Source: Ilyonectria destructans (taxonomy: Eukaryota; Ascomycota; Sordariomycetes; Hypocreales; Nectriaceae). From it: a stretch of DNA of 64,000 nt. The translations under genes and the position numbers were made by a program. Below are positions 33,328-45,906 of this stretch, piece by piece; the first letter of the stretch is position 1; each line of letters begins with the position of its first letter. Below the pieces are notes generated by a model that saw only the letters and a program-made list of their open reading frames with translations, had not been told where the DNA came from and did not search any database. The stretch spans positions 1,550,001 through 1,614,000 of the forward strand of contig JAHEWK010000006.1 in NCBI GenBank assembly GCA_020740775.1, read 5' to 3'.

Positions 33328-35792
33328 TCAATCTACAAGAAAATTTCGCGGACCTAAGAAGGGGAAATTATCCCACTGCGACAAATCCAGTGCATCCCAT
33401 CCCGACAGAAAATCGCCATCAATATCAGTAAGTGGTTGTGGAAAGCCAACCCAAACGCCATTCTCTTCACCGGTCAGACCCGCGAAGTCCCTTCCTGCCA
33501 AGTCCCCACTGTTGTCGGGTAGGATATCCATAGCTGACGAGTCTTCCGTTACCCGATCGAGTGTAAACAGCCTTCCCACGTACTTGTTGCGCCCGCGAGT
33601 GGCTAGCCTTTTCCGCGGTGTCTCAATTGCACTCAGCAATAGCCCCAATATTTCGCAGTAGTGTGCTGCTTGTGGGCTCTGCATAGCTAAATACCCGAGG
33701 AGTTCCTTGGCACTGCGGAATCCCTTTTCTACTTCGTAGTCGGAGTTGCGCTCAGCGACCATGACGAATCCGAGGATAAGGCCAGTGGCGAAAATCAATG
33801 CCCTATTGAACACTTTGGTAAGCTTCGAAAACTGGCAGGGATCTCGGAGTCACTCACTTCATAATACACATATTCCCGAGTAAAAGGCCTGCTCGGTGTG
33901 CATCCATACACGTCTGTATAAGATATAGTGCGGCATCCAAGCACGCAGATGCCATCTGTGAAGAGGACGAGGTCTCAGGTCCAGGCCGAGAGCTCAGAGT
34001 TGATATTAAAATGGGTCGCGTAACCAGGGTTACTGCAAAGTAATACAAACAAGAAACATGGACATTTCGGATAGTTTCTGCTTGTGTGCGTGTGCCGCCG
34101 GAGCCCACGGACTCGGTCTTGAGGTATTCGGGAAGGGTCCGACTCCACTTGTCGATGTCTTCCAGTAGCCGTTCCGCAGCCGCGTGCGCTACCGCCTCTT
34201 TGCCGTATAGTTCATGGGCCGCCGCATTGATGATGCTGCTAATCTTGTAAGAAGCGACTAGGCACATAGTGTCTGGGTCTGTGGAGATGCCTGGCGACTC
34301 CACCAGATCGCCATCCACGTCAAATCGCAATGACAAGGTTGCTGGAGGTCGTCCAAGGATGGCGCTGACCAGCATGTCCACAATGCAGAGACTCATCCAA
34401 ACACGCAATCTGAACAGGCATAGCGTTAGATACAGCGACAACAAAACGGGTTTGAGGGATTTTACCTGAATTTCTCTTCTTCGTTGGTCACATCCATGTA
34501 GGAGTCTCGGCGGTGCATACCCAAGGCCACAGCCGCGCGGGTAGCGATCCCCAAGTACAGGAAAGCTGTGTTTCGTCGGCAGTGCCCCAGCATGTAAAAG
34601 GTCATTAGTATGAATGCCCTGACCATGTCGATGTCCGGGTCTTCAAGCATTGACGCAAAACTTCGACTCTGTGCGCGCCGGAAGTAGTCCTGGCCCACCT
34701 TCTGGGCAGCATCAGGAGATTTGCATTGTGCGCCGATGGCGACGACAAGGTCGAGCATGGTACGACTGCCGTCACTCAATAGGTTCGCCGGCGTATTTGA
34801 AGAATCCAGGAGAGCCTCGACTTCTGAAGATGCAAGAAGATCAAGAAACCCGCCAGTCTATCCCTGGTAAGCGACCACCATTGCGTATATGATGAAGAGA
34901 ACTTACAACGGCGCGGTAAATATTGTAGTGGAGTGACACTTCTTCCTTGCCGAAGGCTTCAATGTCTAGAGCTGCTGGGGATGTGGTGTCTGATGTGGTT
35001 GGTGCCGTTTCCAGCATGTTCTGACTTTTGTCATTGCGAGTGAACTGCGATGGACCAATCTGCTCCTCGACTGTGTCTCGAAGGAATTGCAGGAATGATA
35101 TTGAGGCAGCTTCCCCAATGAAAACTATGAGACCATGTTAGTGGTGGAGAGAGAAGTAAGGGGTATGGGTTGAGCTTGATGAGATGCCAAGCCTCATTGA
35201 CGTGGCAAGGCCATTGCTTAATGGCAATAATTGTCTTTAACCAAGAACTGGCAGCAGGATTAGACGTACCTCGATTTCCCCGTAGATTCAACAACATTCG
35301 AGCATGAGGATCACGACTGAATGACAGCTTACGTGTGCTACCACTAGTAGTACTCTGAACAGCATCGGGGCTATCAATGCGAGACTCTGACGGTGAGATG
35401 GGCCGGTACTCCTCAGCATCATTCCGCGACGATCCCGGGCTCCGGTCCCATGCCGGAGATGCGGCCGGGGGCATTGAGACATGTCTTTGGCCCCGACCTG
35501 CCTCGTGCGGCGGTGGACCACTGCGTATGGGCCGATTCTGAGTGGAACTGCTCCCGGCAGATGATGCCACAAGCGGGCCCGTGGCCGGATTCTGGCGCGG
35601 ACTGGCCGCAGAGTCGGTATTGCGTCTTGAGCCCCAAGGCTTGTGAGTGAGGTAGCACGAGGATTCAATCCCGCGCTTTGTGCATGCTGTGCAGGGCACC
35701 GTAGCACTGCATCGCTTCTTGGAGGCGCGGCAGAAGTTGCAAGCTTCCGCCGCCCGCTGACGCTGGCTAGGATGGACCCGGGGACGCGGCAT
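33328..35792 (-). CDS. Zn2Cys6 fungal transcription factor with fungal-specific TF domain
   Basis: Exons 35792-35270, 35124-34907, 34857-34466, 34409-33858 and 33802-33328 give 719 residues. The DNA-binding cluster at about 19-46 reads C-N-F-C-x6-C-x5-C-T-A-C-x8-C, preceded by basic residues. An alternative in-frame Met at 35864 would add 24 residues. I chose 35792 because it directly precedes the basic arm (MPRPRVHPSQRQRAAEAC). A Ser/Pro-rich linker follows (about 60-170), then the middle-homology domain, including FILMTFYMLGHCRRNTAFLY, LGIATRAAVALGMHRRDSY and LRVWMSLCIVDMLVSAILGR. The acidic C-terminus (DALDLSQWDNFPFLG) looks like an activation domain. It probably regulates the adjacent monooxygenase and permease (inference from position only). 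Confidence 0.92.
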
Positions 35793-36720
35793 AGTCAATT
35801 TGCAGTGGATGAGTGCTGTAAAAAGTCGAAATATTGAAGCAGACAGGCTTCTGAGCTCCCGCAAGCAGGTCGAGATGTCCTCTTAGCCCTTTCGCATTGG
35901 TAATTCCGTGGGGAGGACGCTTCTTCAGTTGTCCAGGATCCACTCGATATCTCAAGCCCATGTCTGCGTGTTACCCCGTATCATTACCCCACACATGTAG
36001 AGCTGTGCCAAACCATGTTTGGTCTAGATCTCCTCCCTATCTTCGTCATCTTTGCCGTTATCTCCATGAGACGGTGTCCGACACTTAACTCTCAAACTGT
36101 GCGGGTCTTGACGGATGCCGATTACCGACCCGTGTCATTTGCTTTCGTACCCGGTCGGTGGCTGAAGAATAACTTATGCCTGTCTGATACAGTCCACACA
36201 AGGGTTGGAAAGGTTAATTCATTACTTGACCCGCTCGTACAGGCACTTGTGATGCTGCTGCAAAAGAGTCAAGGGTAAAAGTAACCGATACATGCATATC
36301 TAGTTGCCAATAGAGAAAGCTCCTGAACCTGCCTCAACCTATCGGATGGCTCGTGGAGGCTCCATGCAAGTACAGCTGGAATCAACCTTTCCAACCTTTG
36401 TGGGCTGTAGACAGCAAAAACGCCACATATAAGCGAGGCACGCTTGGCCATGATATGTAGATAGCATTGCCGATGCCGGATACGGGCTATCAATCAGCCC
36501 TTGTGATGTCCCACTCTTGGAGCCCAGAACCCTGGGGATGGACTGGGGATGGAAGCAGGGGAGCTATCAATTGGACCAACGATAACGAGCTGTCTATATC
36601 TTCTCATAGATTCCCTGCATTCAATGATACCCTGTCGCTGCAATCGGCATAATTACACATTATCTTTCCCAACATCGTTTTCCTGGTGATTTCCCCGCCT
36701 TCACCATTAAGATTCTTACA
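35793..36720. other. Divergent promoter region between the regulator and the permease
   Basis: The 928-bp head-to-head spacer contains both promoters. Several CGG and CCG triplets are spread through it, for example ccggtcgg near 36151-36158. No ORF in it is convincing. Confidence 0.45.
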
Positions 36721-38313
36721 ATGGGTGTCCCCGAGAAGACCGCCGGGGCTGAGGCCCAGGATAGCATCGAGCCCCAGATGATGAACAGTAACACTCCCAG
36801 CGAGAAGGGAGACATGTACGAAACACACGAAGTGTTCAAGGATTCGACCGATGGAGTCAAATTCCGAACAGTTAGCTGGCAACGCGCCACCATCATCTTC
36901 CTCAAGATCCAGTTTGCCATGAGCATCCTGAGTGTTCCTGGATCTCTTGCAACACTTGGCGCAGTCGGAGGAGCCCTTTCCATCGTCGGGTGGGAGGTTT
37001 TGAACACTTGTTAGTAACGCTACTCAATGAAGCGATATTGGCAATGCTCACCATTTCTGCAGACACTGCCATTATCCTCGGAGACTTTCGCAACCGCCAC
37101 CCCGAATGTCATAGTACGTTTCTCCGCGGTTGAATATAGCTTCGGCTATTGACCAATGACACTAATTAATTGTACAGCTCTGGCCGACATGTGCGGACTC
37201 CTCTGGGGTAGAGTCGGCAAGGAACTGGTGGGCCTCCAGATCTTGATTGCCCAAGTCCTCATTACGGCTGCTGGAATCGTCTCCTGCTCTACTGCCTTCA
37301 ATGCACTTTCCGAACATGGTGCCTGCACGGTGGTCTTCAGTTTCGTTTCCGCCGTGCTCATCACTGGATTTTCATCCGTCAGAACCTTCTCCCGCCTCGG
37401 ATGGCTGACTTGGTTCGGCTTCGCGACCTTCTTCATCGCTGTTTTTATCTTTGTTGTTGCCGTCACGCAACAAGACCGTCCTGCGGCTGCCCCTCAGACA
37501 GGTGACTACGAGCTTGGATGGGTCGCTGTTGCGTCTCCCAGCTTCACGGTCGGAATTACCGCCAGTGCCAACATCTTCATCAGCGGAAGCGGCTCATCTA
37601 TGTATCTGCCTGTCATCTCCGAGATGCGACGCCCGCAGGATTACCGCAAGGCTGCCCTTGTTACAGGAGTCCTGGTTGGCTCCATGTACTTGACCTTCTC
37701 TCTCGTCATCTACCGCTGGTGCGGTGTTTGGCTCACTACGCCAGCATTTGGCAGCGCTGGTACCCTGTTCAAGAAGATCTCATATGGCGTCGCCCTGCCC
37801 GGTTTGATCATTGGTGTTGGTATCTATCAGCACGTTGCCGCCAAGTACATGTTTGTGCGCATCCTACGCGACTCCCGCCACCTGCAGGAGAACACAACCA
37901 CGCATTGGGCCACATGGTTGGGTTCTAACCTCCTCCTCGGAATTCTTGGATTTATCATTGCGGAAGCGGTCCCGATTCTCAACTACCTCCTCGGTCTTGC
38001 CGGATCGCTTTGCTTTGCCCCTTTCAGTTTGATCTTCCCCGCTATGCTGTGGATGTATGATTTCAAATCGTATAGAACTGGATCAGGCCGTGAGAAGGCC
38101 ATCTATGGGTTTCATATCTTCATTGTTCTGATTGGACTCTTCATGGTTATCGCCGGAACGTAAGTACCTTGTGCTCGTGCCACCTGTCCTTTTGACAAAG
38201 CTAACTAACTTGTCTTCAGTTATGGTGTAGGTGTTTCTATTAAAGACGCTTATGCATCTGGCATGATCACAAAGGTTTTCAACTGCGCCGATAACTCAGG
38301 AACCATCTCGTGA
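36721..38313 (+). CDS. Amino-acid permease, AAAP family (N. crassa Mtr-like)
   Basis: Exons 36721-37009, 37063-37113, 37178-38159 and 38220-38313 give 471 residues. Exon 2 is 51 nt and exon 4 is 94 nt. The N-terminal cytoplasmic tail of about 50 residues ends in [20 protein letters not shown], a stretch characteristic of fungal Mtr-type neutral or aromatic amino-acid permeases. It is followed by [20 protein letters not shown] and about ten further hydrophobic helices (for example [60 protein letters not shown]). Mtr-type carriers import neutral aliphatic and aromatic amino acids by proton symport at the plasma membrane. Head-to-head placement with the Zn2Cys6 gene suggests common regulation. 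Confidence 0.92.
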
Positions 38314-39062
38314 TCGTAGCGCGGTGAGATGACACAAACAGATTTCTTGGAGTGTCGCAACAGATGTAACTTTCAATAATTAGTGTGTGTTTAATATGAT
38401 TTTGGTGATTTCATCTGCAATCTATTGTCAGATGCAGTATTGCCATCGATTTGCCCAATTACCTACCTGCACTGAAGGTCGTCATCTCATAAGAGAGGTT
38501 AATGCCACATTTTGGATCATTGTGAGACGCCTGGAACAGTTTCCAGACCGGGTGCTAGGAATCCGAACTGGACTACGGTCTCAGGCCCTGGGAAGGCGGG
38601 CCCTTAGGTCTTAGACCTCCGGACCTCGGCCCCGGAGGCTGCCGGAGGCCGCGCTTATCGTCCTCATTAAGACCGATCTCAAGCCCTTCGTTAGATAGGA
38701 AATCAAGAGCTTTTATCCTCATAATCCTGATCCTATCTACTCAGTGTGCCAGATTATCTCTGGTGGACAGAGTGGGAGATAAAGGATAAGACACAAAGAC
38801 AAGGAAATATAGCTCGCGAAACACTGAATCAAGTGCTTTCCAATGCACTAAGACGGGGAAAAAGACAAGTTTGAAGCATGATCTACAGTGGCCGATTGCG
38901 TTCTTAAGGCCATTGAAAATAATATGGTAGGCATCCCCTTTTCAAGGATCAGGCCAGATACCATCTTAAACAGTGGCTAGCCACCTACCAAGAGGTCCAA
39001 CCTGCAAAACTCTGTGTGCCGACCAGCACCATCATATTGCTTTCGCTGTGCACACTGCAACT
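38314..39062. other. Intergenic region with possible degenerate mobile-element sequence
   Basis: From 38560 to 38660 the sequence is unusually GC-rich, with imperfect palindromes (cctccgg paired with ccggagg; near-palindrome aggtcttagacct). From about 38665 to 39060 it becomes an AG/AT-mixed stretch with many stops in every frame and phrases that look like decayed coding sequence. It may be a transposon relic, but I see no terminal repeats or target duplication. Confidence 0.3.
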
Positions 39063-39932
39063 TTATTGTAACCAAAGCATCCAGGTCGCAATCATGAAAA
39101 GTGCAGCTATAGCGTTCAAACCAAGTGTCCTAGCCCGGCAGTCCTTATTTTCCGAGTCAGGCCCAGAACTTGCCTGGAACCCCTGACTGGTTTCTACAGC
39201 CGACTCAGTAACGGTTCCAGCTTCGGTTACTGGCACAGAAACCAAGGACTTCGACAACTTCACATCATCGGTTGACTCGGGCCTCTCTGTTTCTGTTGAG
39301 GTGTCACTGACATCGTCTGGCGATGACTTTGCAGTTTTATCAGCAGCCTTCGTAGATGGGGCGGATTTTGGGTATCCGAAAAGTATGGTCTTAGAGCTTA
39401 TGATTGTTGTCAAAATCTCTAATGTGATAAAAGTAGGGCCCAGCAATGTGCTTGAACCAGGAGCATCATGTCCAGAGAGGGTGTCTCTCGTAACAATTTC
39501 AGACTCTATCGTCGTCCCAGTAACAATAGTAGCTGGGAGAATGTGGAACATTGCTGTGGTATCCGTCACGGCAGTGTCACCCGAATTCGTCGTGGTGCTG
39601 TCGACAGAATCCGTTGTTGTGATGTCGTCAAGATCTGTGGCGGTACTGTCGCCGGCCCTCGTCGTGATACTGTCGCCGGAATCGGCGGTCTCAATGTGGC
39701 TCGAGCCGTCATCGTCATCGTCTGGTGACCTAACCTCGAGGCATTCTTCCACTTCAACGTCGCATAAAGCTGCTGCAAAACCGGTATGAACGCCATCCCC
39801 AACGTTGCGTACTGCGAGCTCAGTTGGTTGTCGTAAACGGTGAGCGAAACCGATAGGTTTCTTCGCCTTTGAAGATGTCATTGAGCCAAAGGCCGACAAA
39901 CAAAGCGTTAAAAATACTAGAGGAGTCCACAT
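39063..39932 (-). CDS. Probable secreted Ser/Thr-rich GPI-anchored cell-wall protein
   Basis: Intronless, 289 residues. It begins with a signal peptide (MWTPLVFLTLCLSAFGSMTS). A short region with two cysteines (AALCDVEVEECLEV) is followed by an acidic stretch and Thr/Asp/Ser-rich imperfect repeats of about 9-10 residues (TADSGDSITT, RAGDSTATDLDD, ITTTDSVDST, TTNSGDTAVT), likely O-mannosylated. The C-terminus has a Ser/Gly/Asp cleavage-type region followed by a hydrophobic tail (LGLNAIAALFMIATWMLWLQ), the pattern of a GPI-attachment signal. It is therefore likely a plasma-membrane or wall mannoprotein. I do not recognise a specific family. Opposite-strand ORFs here are composition shadows. Confidence 0.75.
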   Translation of the reverse strand: MWTPLVFLTLCLSAFGSMTSSKAKKPIGFAHRLRQPTELAVRNVGDGVHTGFAAALCDVEVEECLEVRSPDDDDDGSSHIETADSGDSITTRAGDSTATDLDDITTTDSVDSTTTNSGDTAVTDTTAMFHILPATIVTGTTIESEIVTRDTLSGHDAPGSSTLLGPTFITLEILTTIISSKTILFGYPKSAPSTKAADKTAKSSPDDVSDTSTETERPESTDDVKLSKSLVSVPVTEAGTVTESAVETSQGFQASSGPDSENKDCRARTLGLNAIAALFMIATWMLWLQ

Positions 39933-42007
39933 TGCGAATGACCTCTATTCTTAAGTCTCCCGGTTAAAGGGTTGTTGGTGTTCAGAACAGAAAGCGTTCT
40001 TGCCAGTGAGATGAGTAAAGAACAGACCAAGATTCGTATTTAATAGCTTAGCCCCCGAGTTAGTCTAGTAACAAGAATGAGGCTCTTATTCTTATAAAAG
40101 ATTGGGTGTTACTAGGACTGGTTACACGATCCCATAGATAGGTCCTTGGTAGCTGAAATGCAGGCCGGCTTGGCACGGTCAGCTTTTGAGATATCTTGGC
40201 GAGGCATTGGTTTTACACGGAGCTAGTTTACGGTCAGCACGATAACTGACGGGTACTTACAAGGTCATGCCCGACCTGGTCGAAGTGCTAGCGGCCAAAG
40301 CGCATTTCAGCTGACCTCTCTGATCCATCTCGGCCCTTCGTCTGGTACACTGCATCGGCTTCACATCTCACAATCTGGCTGGAAGAAGCGCGGTGACGGG
40401 GGCGGTCCTCAAAGAGCCACGGTTGGGGGCCATGGAAATCGTTTCCAAGGCAGTCTGCCTCGTATCTATTTTGGTGACCACGGTGTCCACCTAGAAGTTC
40501 CAAACATGGTAAACCAACCCCCTCTCTCCTATGTAGCCGCACATGATGCATCGTTCATAGACCCTAATAATAGACGCGTGGTGATGCGTCAACGTTCCGA
40601 AACCCAAGGTCCACTGCGGTGCGAGGGAAGTTGCAAGGTTGTCGCGAGCAGCTCGTCAGACGATCAACAAGGCTTTCGGATCTTCACTTTGTTGAGACAA
40701 GGGAACCGAAATCTCGTCCCAAAGTCGGCTTACTCTGCGCTCTGTAGTTTGGCGTCAAGGCGTTACGGCGCATGTAAGATGGACGAATACCTACAATAAC
40801 GAGGGCGTACGCCATCTTAGTTTGCTTTTCACCCTTTTTCTTTCCTAGCCTGATTCCAAACATTTCTGCATATCGTGGACTAAACCACAACCCGAAACTA
40901 TCTAATTGAGTCATTGCAGTGAAGCCTAGCTGCGTGTCGGCCCGATCTCCAATCTCCGGCTGTAAGCAACCGACCTTGTGATACATCATACAACCGTGCT
41001 GGCCAAAAAGGCAAGCCGATTTTTGATCTACATAGCTAGGAGGCTTGTATTCAGGATAAGAAAAGCTGCGTGAGGAAATTGTGGGGCACATTGACTTGAT
41101 GTGATCGTGGGCTCGGCTTGGAGAGTTGAAAACTGGGTTTAGGCGCTCCTTTGCAAGACCACGAGGAGAAGTAATGCCCACGTAATTCGTAACTAGAATA
41201 GCCTCAACCACGCTTTACTGGTGCTACTGTGAGTCTATAATAGTTGAATTATCTGGTAGTTTCGCCATCAGTATCGCGTGTACCATCCATTGACAGAAAA
41301 TCGGTCCCGTCCCAGCCGCATGCGGCTGGAAACTGGGCAAGAGTGGAATACCTACATTTGCACAGCAATTCCTTCGGGCAGCTCCGATACGAAATGCACA
41401 CTGCGCCACCGCCGCCAATAATGGTTTCACAGATGGATGCATGGGGTGTGTTGAATTGCCGCGTACCGCCCCCTCTTGCGAAACAAATTCTCGTGTTGAG
41501 GATGCCACGACCTTTCCACGTCATCAACAACACTCTGACGTCGCCGAGCCTCCTTCTCTCCAATTTAATCTAGACACGAAAATTAAATTAGAATTTCATT
41601 CGTCATCATACTTACCCCCGCAGGCCAAGTACCCAGAAGCACCTACACCGTAAATGGGGGTCAGGCTGGACGAAAACCAGGCTGTGTTTTGTGTACCCAA
41701 AGTGCAATAAAAGTACCACTGCAGTGGCTTGGCAAGCATCAAGACGGGCAATCCCAACCGATTTCCGGCAGGCAAACACCTGGCTGGCCCCTTTTATCAT
41801 TAATCACAGGCCAAGGCATCCAATTCCCAGAAGTCAGGCCTTACCCCCAACAGACCCTCCTGGAAAGACAGATCACACCAAGGCCAAGTCAAGCTTTTCC
41901 AGCCCGTTACTTACTCTACATGATTTGGTAACAATTCAAATTTTCTTCGCTATTAAACTCATTGATCTTGGTATTTGCCAACTATTCAATTTCTCGCTCA
42001 ACGAAAG
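39933..42007. other. 2.1-kb intergenic region
   Basis: A divergent spacer. A 175-codon ORF on the minus strand (40684-41211) and several shorter ones have no motif, signal or splice partner, so I do not call them. CT-rich sequence near 41900-42000 is the probable promoter and leader of the DUF3433 gene. Confidence 0.4.
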
Positions 42008-45000
42008 ATGGCCGAAACCCATCAGCAGCGGCCACTATTTGGCGGCAACACGCTCCAGTGCCAGAGAGCACGGCGAAATTTCAGCTCCAGCTCTTCTTCA
42101 GCCGAAAGCCTCTCCGACATGATCCAATTTCAGGGCTCCGTCCTCGACTACCATGTTCAAGAAGTGACAGCTGATGACAGTGACTCCTCGGCCGCGACCG
42201 AACACACCCAACCCGAGCCGACTCTCGAACCCAATGATCCTCATGGTAGCGTTAATTCAACTCTCTTGGACATGCCATCCAATGCCAAGAGTGAAAATGC
42301 AAATGAAGAACAGTGTCAGACGGGTAATGGCGCGACATGGCATCCATTTTGGTTGAAACCGACCATATTTAGTAGCTTCTGTGGATTATTTCTGTGTTTC
42401 ACAGTAGCATTGCCGTTAATGCTGTTGTATTCCAAGCGCAATGACGGCCTCTTTGAATCTAGCCCAAACTTTGTGTATGTGTGGAGGTTCAGCCCGACTG
42501 CTAGTAAGTTGATCCAAGTCCTCGACACTTCGTACCCAAGCAATGGATATATTTTCTAACCTGGCTGTTCCTATCAGTTCTTACTTTGGTCAGCATCTTT
42601 TGGTCTCGTATCGAGTTACAAACGCTCAGATATACACCTTGGATAGCAATCCAGAATGGACAGTCTCTGGGCCCAGATGGATGCAGTTTGAACTACACTT
42701 CAATGCTGGCTCCGACAGTCTTGATTCGGTCTTTGCAGCGAAAACACCTTTTCGTATTTCTCATTTCTGCAGCTTCTATGGTCTTAAAAGCTCAAATTGT
42801 TCTTGCCCCAAGTCTTTTCCAGCTGCAGACTACCAGAAGCTCGCATCATGTTGAAGTACAAGTCTTGGACTCGTTTACAATGACCGAGGATGCCAGCCAT
42901 AACATCGGCACTGGTGCATATTATAATGCCCGAGCCCTTCAATATTTCGATATGAAGTTACCTTTCGGTGTTTCAAAAGAAGGCGCATATCAAACCTTTA
43001 AGCTGGCGAAGCCAGGGCCAGGTGCTACAAGTCGTGGTACGGTCAATGCACCTTTAACAGTTGTTGTGGATGGGGTGTTTATGGATATTCAATGTCGTGC
43101 ATTGGAAAACTACACAACTATTCGAACATCAATGGGTGATGGGAGCTATTATAATTTTGCAACTGATCTCCAGTTCGAGAATTGCGAACACTCAATCAGC
43201 ATCGAAAGCTACATAGGCCTGGACTCGTCATCGTTGGACAGAACCAACTCCACGGGCGTCTGGAAGATTGAGAACGAGCTCAAACCCGAGTACCCTTGTT
43301 CATCGCTCCCCAAACGGCATCCCAGTTTTCTATACTTCGCAGGGTATTTTCAACCATCCCCCCAGGACCCCTCTGTACCACATTTGGAGACCTGTGCAGC
43401 TCTGATCTGCTCGCCAAATGCATGGATTTCAAAAACCGAAATTGTCGACGATGGAATCAATCCCCAGATGGCCATATTGTCAAATCAGCACAATACTACA
43501 ATCCACTCAAATCCTTGGACTATGCTACAAGCTTCTATACCTAGTATATTGGGAAGATTTGGACTCTCCACATCCAATCTAGTGCATGGGCCTGTGGCAG
43601 CAGCTTTCCAGTTAAATCACATGGATACAAGCCTTGAAGACATAACATTATATCAAAACAAAGTCCTGAGGCAAGCTATAACCAATATTACTCAACAGAT
43701 TGGTCCTATGCTTTCTCATTACGAACTCCGACAAGCAAATGAGAGCCAAATAATAGGATCGATTGTCAGCGAGATTTACAAACTCCATGTGAGCGACTTT
43801 ACCTGCTTTCTGATAACTGGTCTTTTTCTTTTTCTTTCAGGTATCTCATTCTGGGCATTGGTTCAGTCTAGAAGAGCACCCTGCGTCTGGTACCGGGACC
43901 CGGCTACGGTACTGGGCAATGTGATCTTCTTTCACAGCAATACCGATCCCGCCACTGATCTTATGGAGTCCTTGTCAGAGCAAAGGGAAATGAGAAAGAC
44001 TGAGTGGGTACAGTCTTCTTATTCGCCACTTGCTTTAAGGACTTGGGCTCGTGCCCTCTTCGTTATCTTCGCCCTTGGCCTTATCGTCGGTTTTGTAATT
44101 GCACTTGATATATCAGAGAGATCCCAGGGCCTAGCGACAATCAATGAGGAAGGTTATTTACTTCTTCTGTGGACATCACTGCCTACTTTGGCGATGCTCA
44201 GTGTTTCTTTATACATCAGTTCAACTGATACAGCAATACGCGATCTATCCACACTATCAAGCCTCTCTCTCAGATCTTGCAATTCACAAGACCTAGATAT
44301 ATCATTGTCGGACATGATCGGATTCCGAGCCCTTTATCATTCAATCAAGCTAAAAGTTTATGCTGTTACTCTATCTCAGTTTCTTGCTACAATTTGCGGC
44401 TTCTTGACAACAATAGCAGCTGTTCTTTTTACAACAGAACTTGTTCCAGAAACAACATCCATACAGTTTCAACAGGAAAGCTGGTTTGGCTCTCGACCAA
44501 GACCAACAGATTCTTACGATCAACTGGCTACTAGACAGGACCTGAGTAGTTTAATTTTGGTATGGCGCCTATCAAATCTTACATATCCAAAACACACCTA
44601 CGCCGACCTACTTTTCCCCGCCCTTAGCATCAATGATACAAACTGGAATGCCAACACCTCAATTCAAGTTCGAATTCCCGCTGCAAAACTACTACCGAGA
44701 TGCGTTCAATTGTTAGATGCGGATTTTGAGACGTCAGTCGAGAATACCTCGACAGGTACTCCCGCCGCTGTCATCAGGCAGTCCTTCACATGCCCGAATA
44801 GCTCCACCAAGTCTGTTAGTTCTGGCTATATCTCACTGTATGAATACACCGAGAAGGATGAAGCCACCGAAGAGGATGAACTCCCATACATTGCGGTAAT
44901 TCTTCCGTCTCAGGGCAATGCATTCACTAGTGCCGACGGTTGTGGTATTACTTTGGACGACGATTCTGTTTCCACAACCTCGAGAGTGCAGACATATGCA

Positions 45001-45906
45001 TGGGGAAAGTTCTCTTTTTCTACAATGGATTTTGGCCACCTTTCTGTCTGGCGATGCAACTACTCATGGGCTGAGGTTACAACTGATATTAAATTGATCT
45101 GGACAAATGAGACGATTCTGATAGATCACCAGAGTCCTCCTATTCAGGATAACTCGACTCTTAGACCCCGGAACCCGCCTTTTAACTTTCCAGATATCCC
45201 CGAATACCCTTTTGATATTTCAGTCTACCCAGAGGTTACGGCTAAAGATCCCCGAGCTGGCTCATTTCCTACACAGTTCGGCTTACTGGTTGAGCCCTTT
45301 GGGCCGCTGCAGCTCGACAGCTTTGGCGATTCAGCCTATGACAATCAGATCCTTGATACACTTCACTCCAATCTTGGTTTTCTTACTGCCCAGCTTGCAA
45401 ACATTGAACAACGCTTGGGCATTCATGAGAAGTCATCGACAGCTCCGTCATACCATGGAGACCTCCTTCCTGTCAATGCAACAATCACAGACAATGGAAG
45501 GCTACGACTAATTCAAAGTCCGATCCCATCATTTATCCTCGTGGGGATTTTGTCTCTAATTGTTATCGTCAATTTATACGCTCTGGTCTCAACAGCTGCA
45601 CGACATCTGTTAAGCGGCCGACGGAGCTGGCTACTTGATATGGACCTAAAGGGCCTAGCGCCTAACGGCTTCAACTCCATCGCGATGATAGACTCTCTGG
45701 TTCATGATTCAAATGCTTTGAAAGATGTACCAGAGAATGCGCATTTGATGCCGCTGGGTGATCTTCATGAGTCTCTTGTAGAGAGGCGATTCCGAATCGG
45801 GTGGTTTCAAGGCGATGAGACTCAGTCAGAAGTGTTTACTATTGGGATGTTAAATGATGAGAATTTTGTATATAAGAGAAAGAAGGAAGATGTTAAGTAT
45901 GGTTAA
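42008..45906 (+). CDS. Large DUF3433-family multi-pass membrane protein
   Basis: Exons 42008-42503 and 42578-45906 (intron 74 nt, GTAAGT to TCAG, phase 1) give 1274 residues. An in-frame Met at 41975 is possible. The N-terminal 120 residues are disordered and polar. Membrane segments include FSSFCGLFLCFTVALPLMLL near 120, TCFLITGLFLFLSGISFWAL near 605, ARALFVIFALGLIVGFVIAL near 690, a SLPTLAMLSVSLYIS segment, a VTLSQFLATICGFLTTIAAV segment and SFILVGILSLIVIVNLYALV near 1175. Between them are large, N-glycosylation-rich presumably extracellular regions. The RYTPWIAIQNG motif and the duplicated layout are hallmarks of DUF3433, a filamentous-fungal family of unknown function. Two tandem halves are visible (about 110-610 and 650-1190). 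AT-ending codons are commoner than in neighbouring genes. Confidence 0.85.

Noticed and set aside
40684..41211. 175-codon minus-strand ORF
   Set aside because: No domain or splice continuation, and mixed codon use unlike neighbouring genes.
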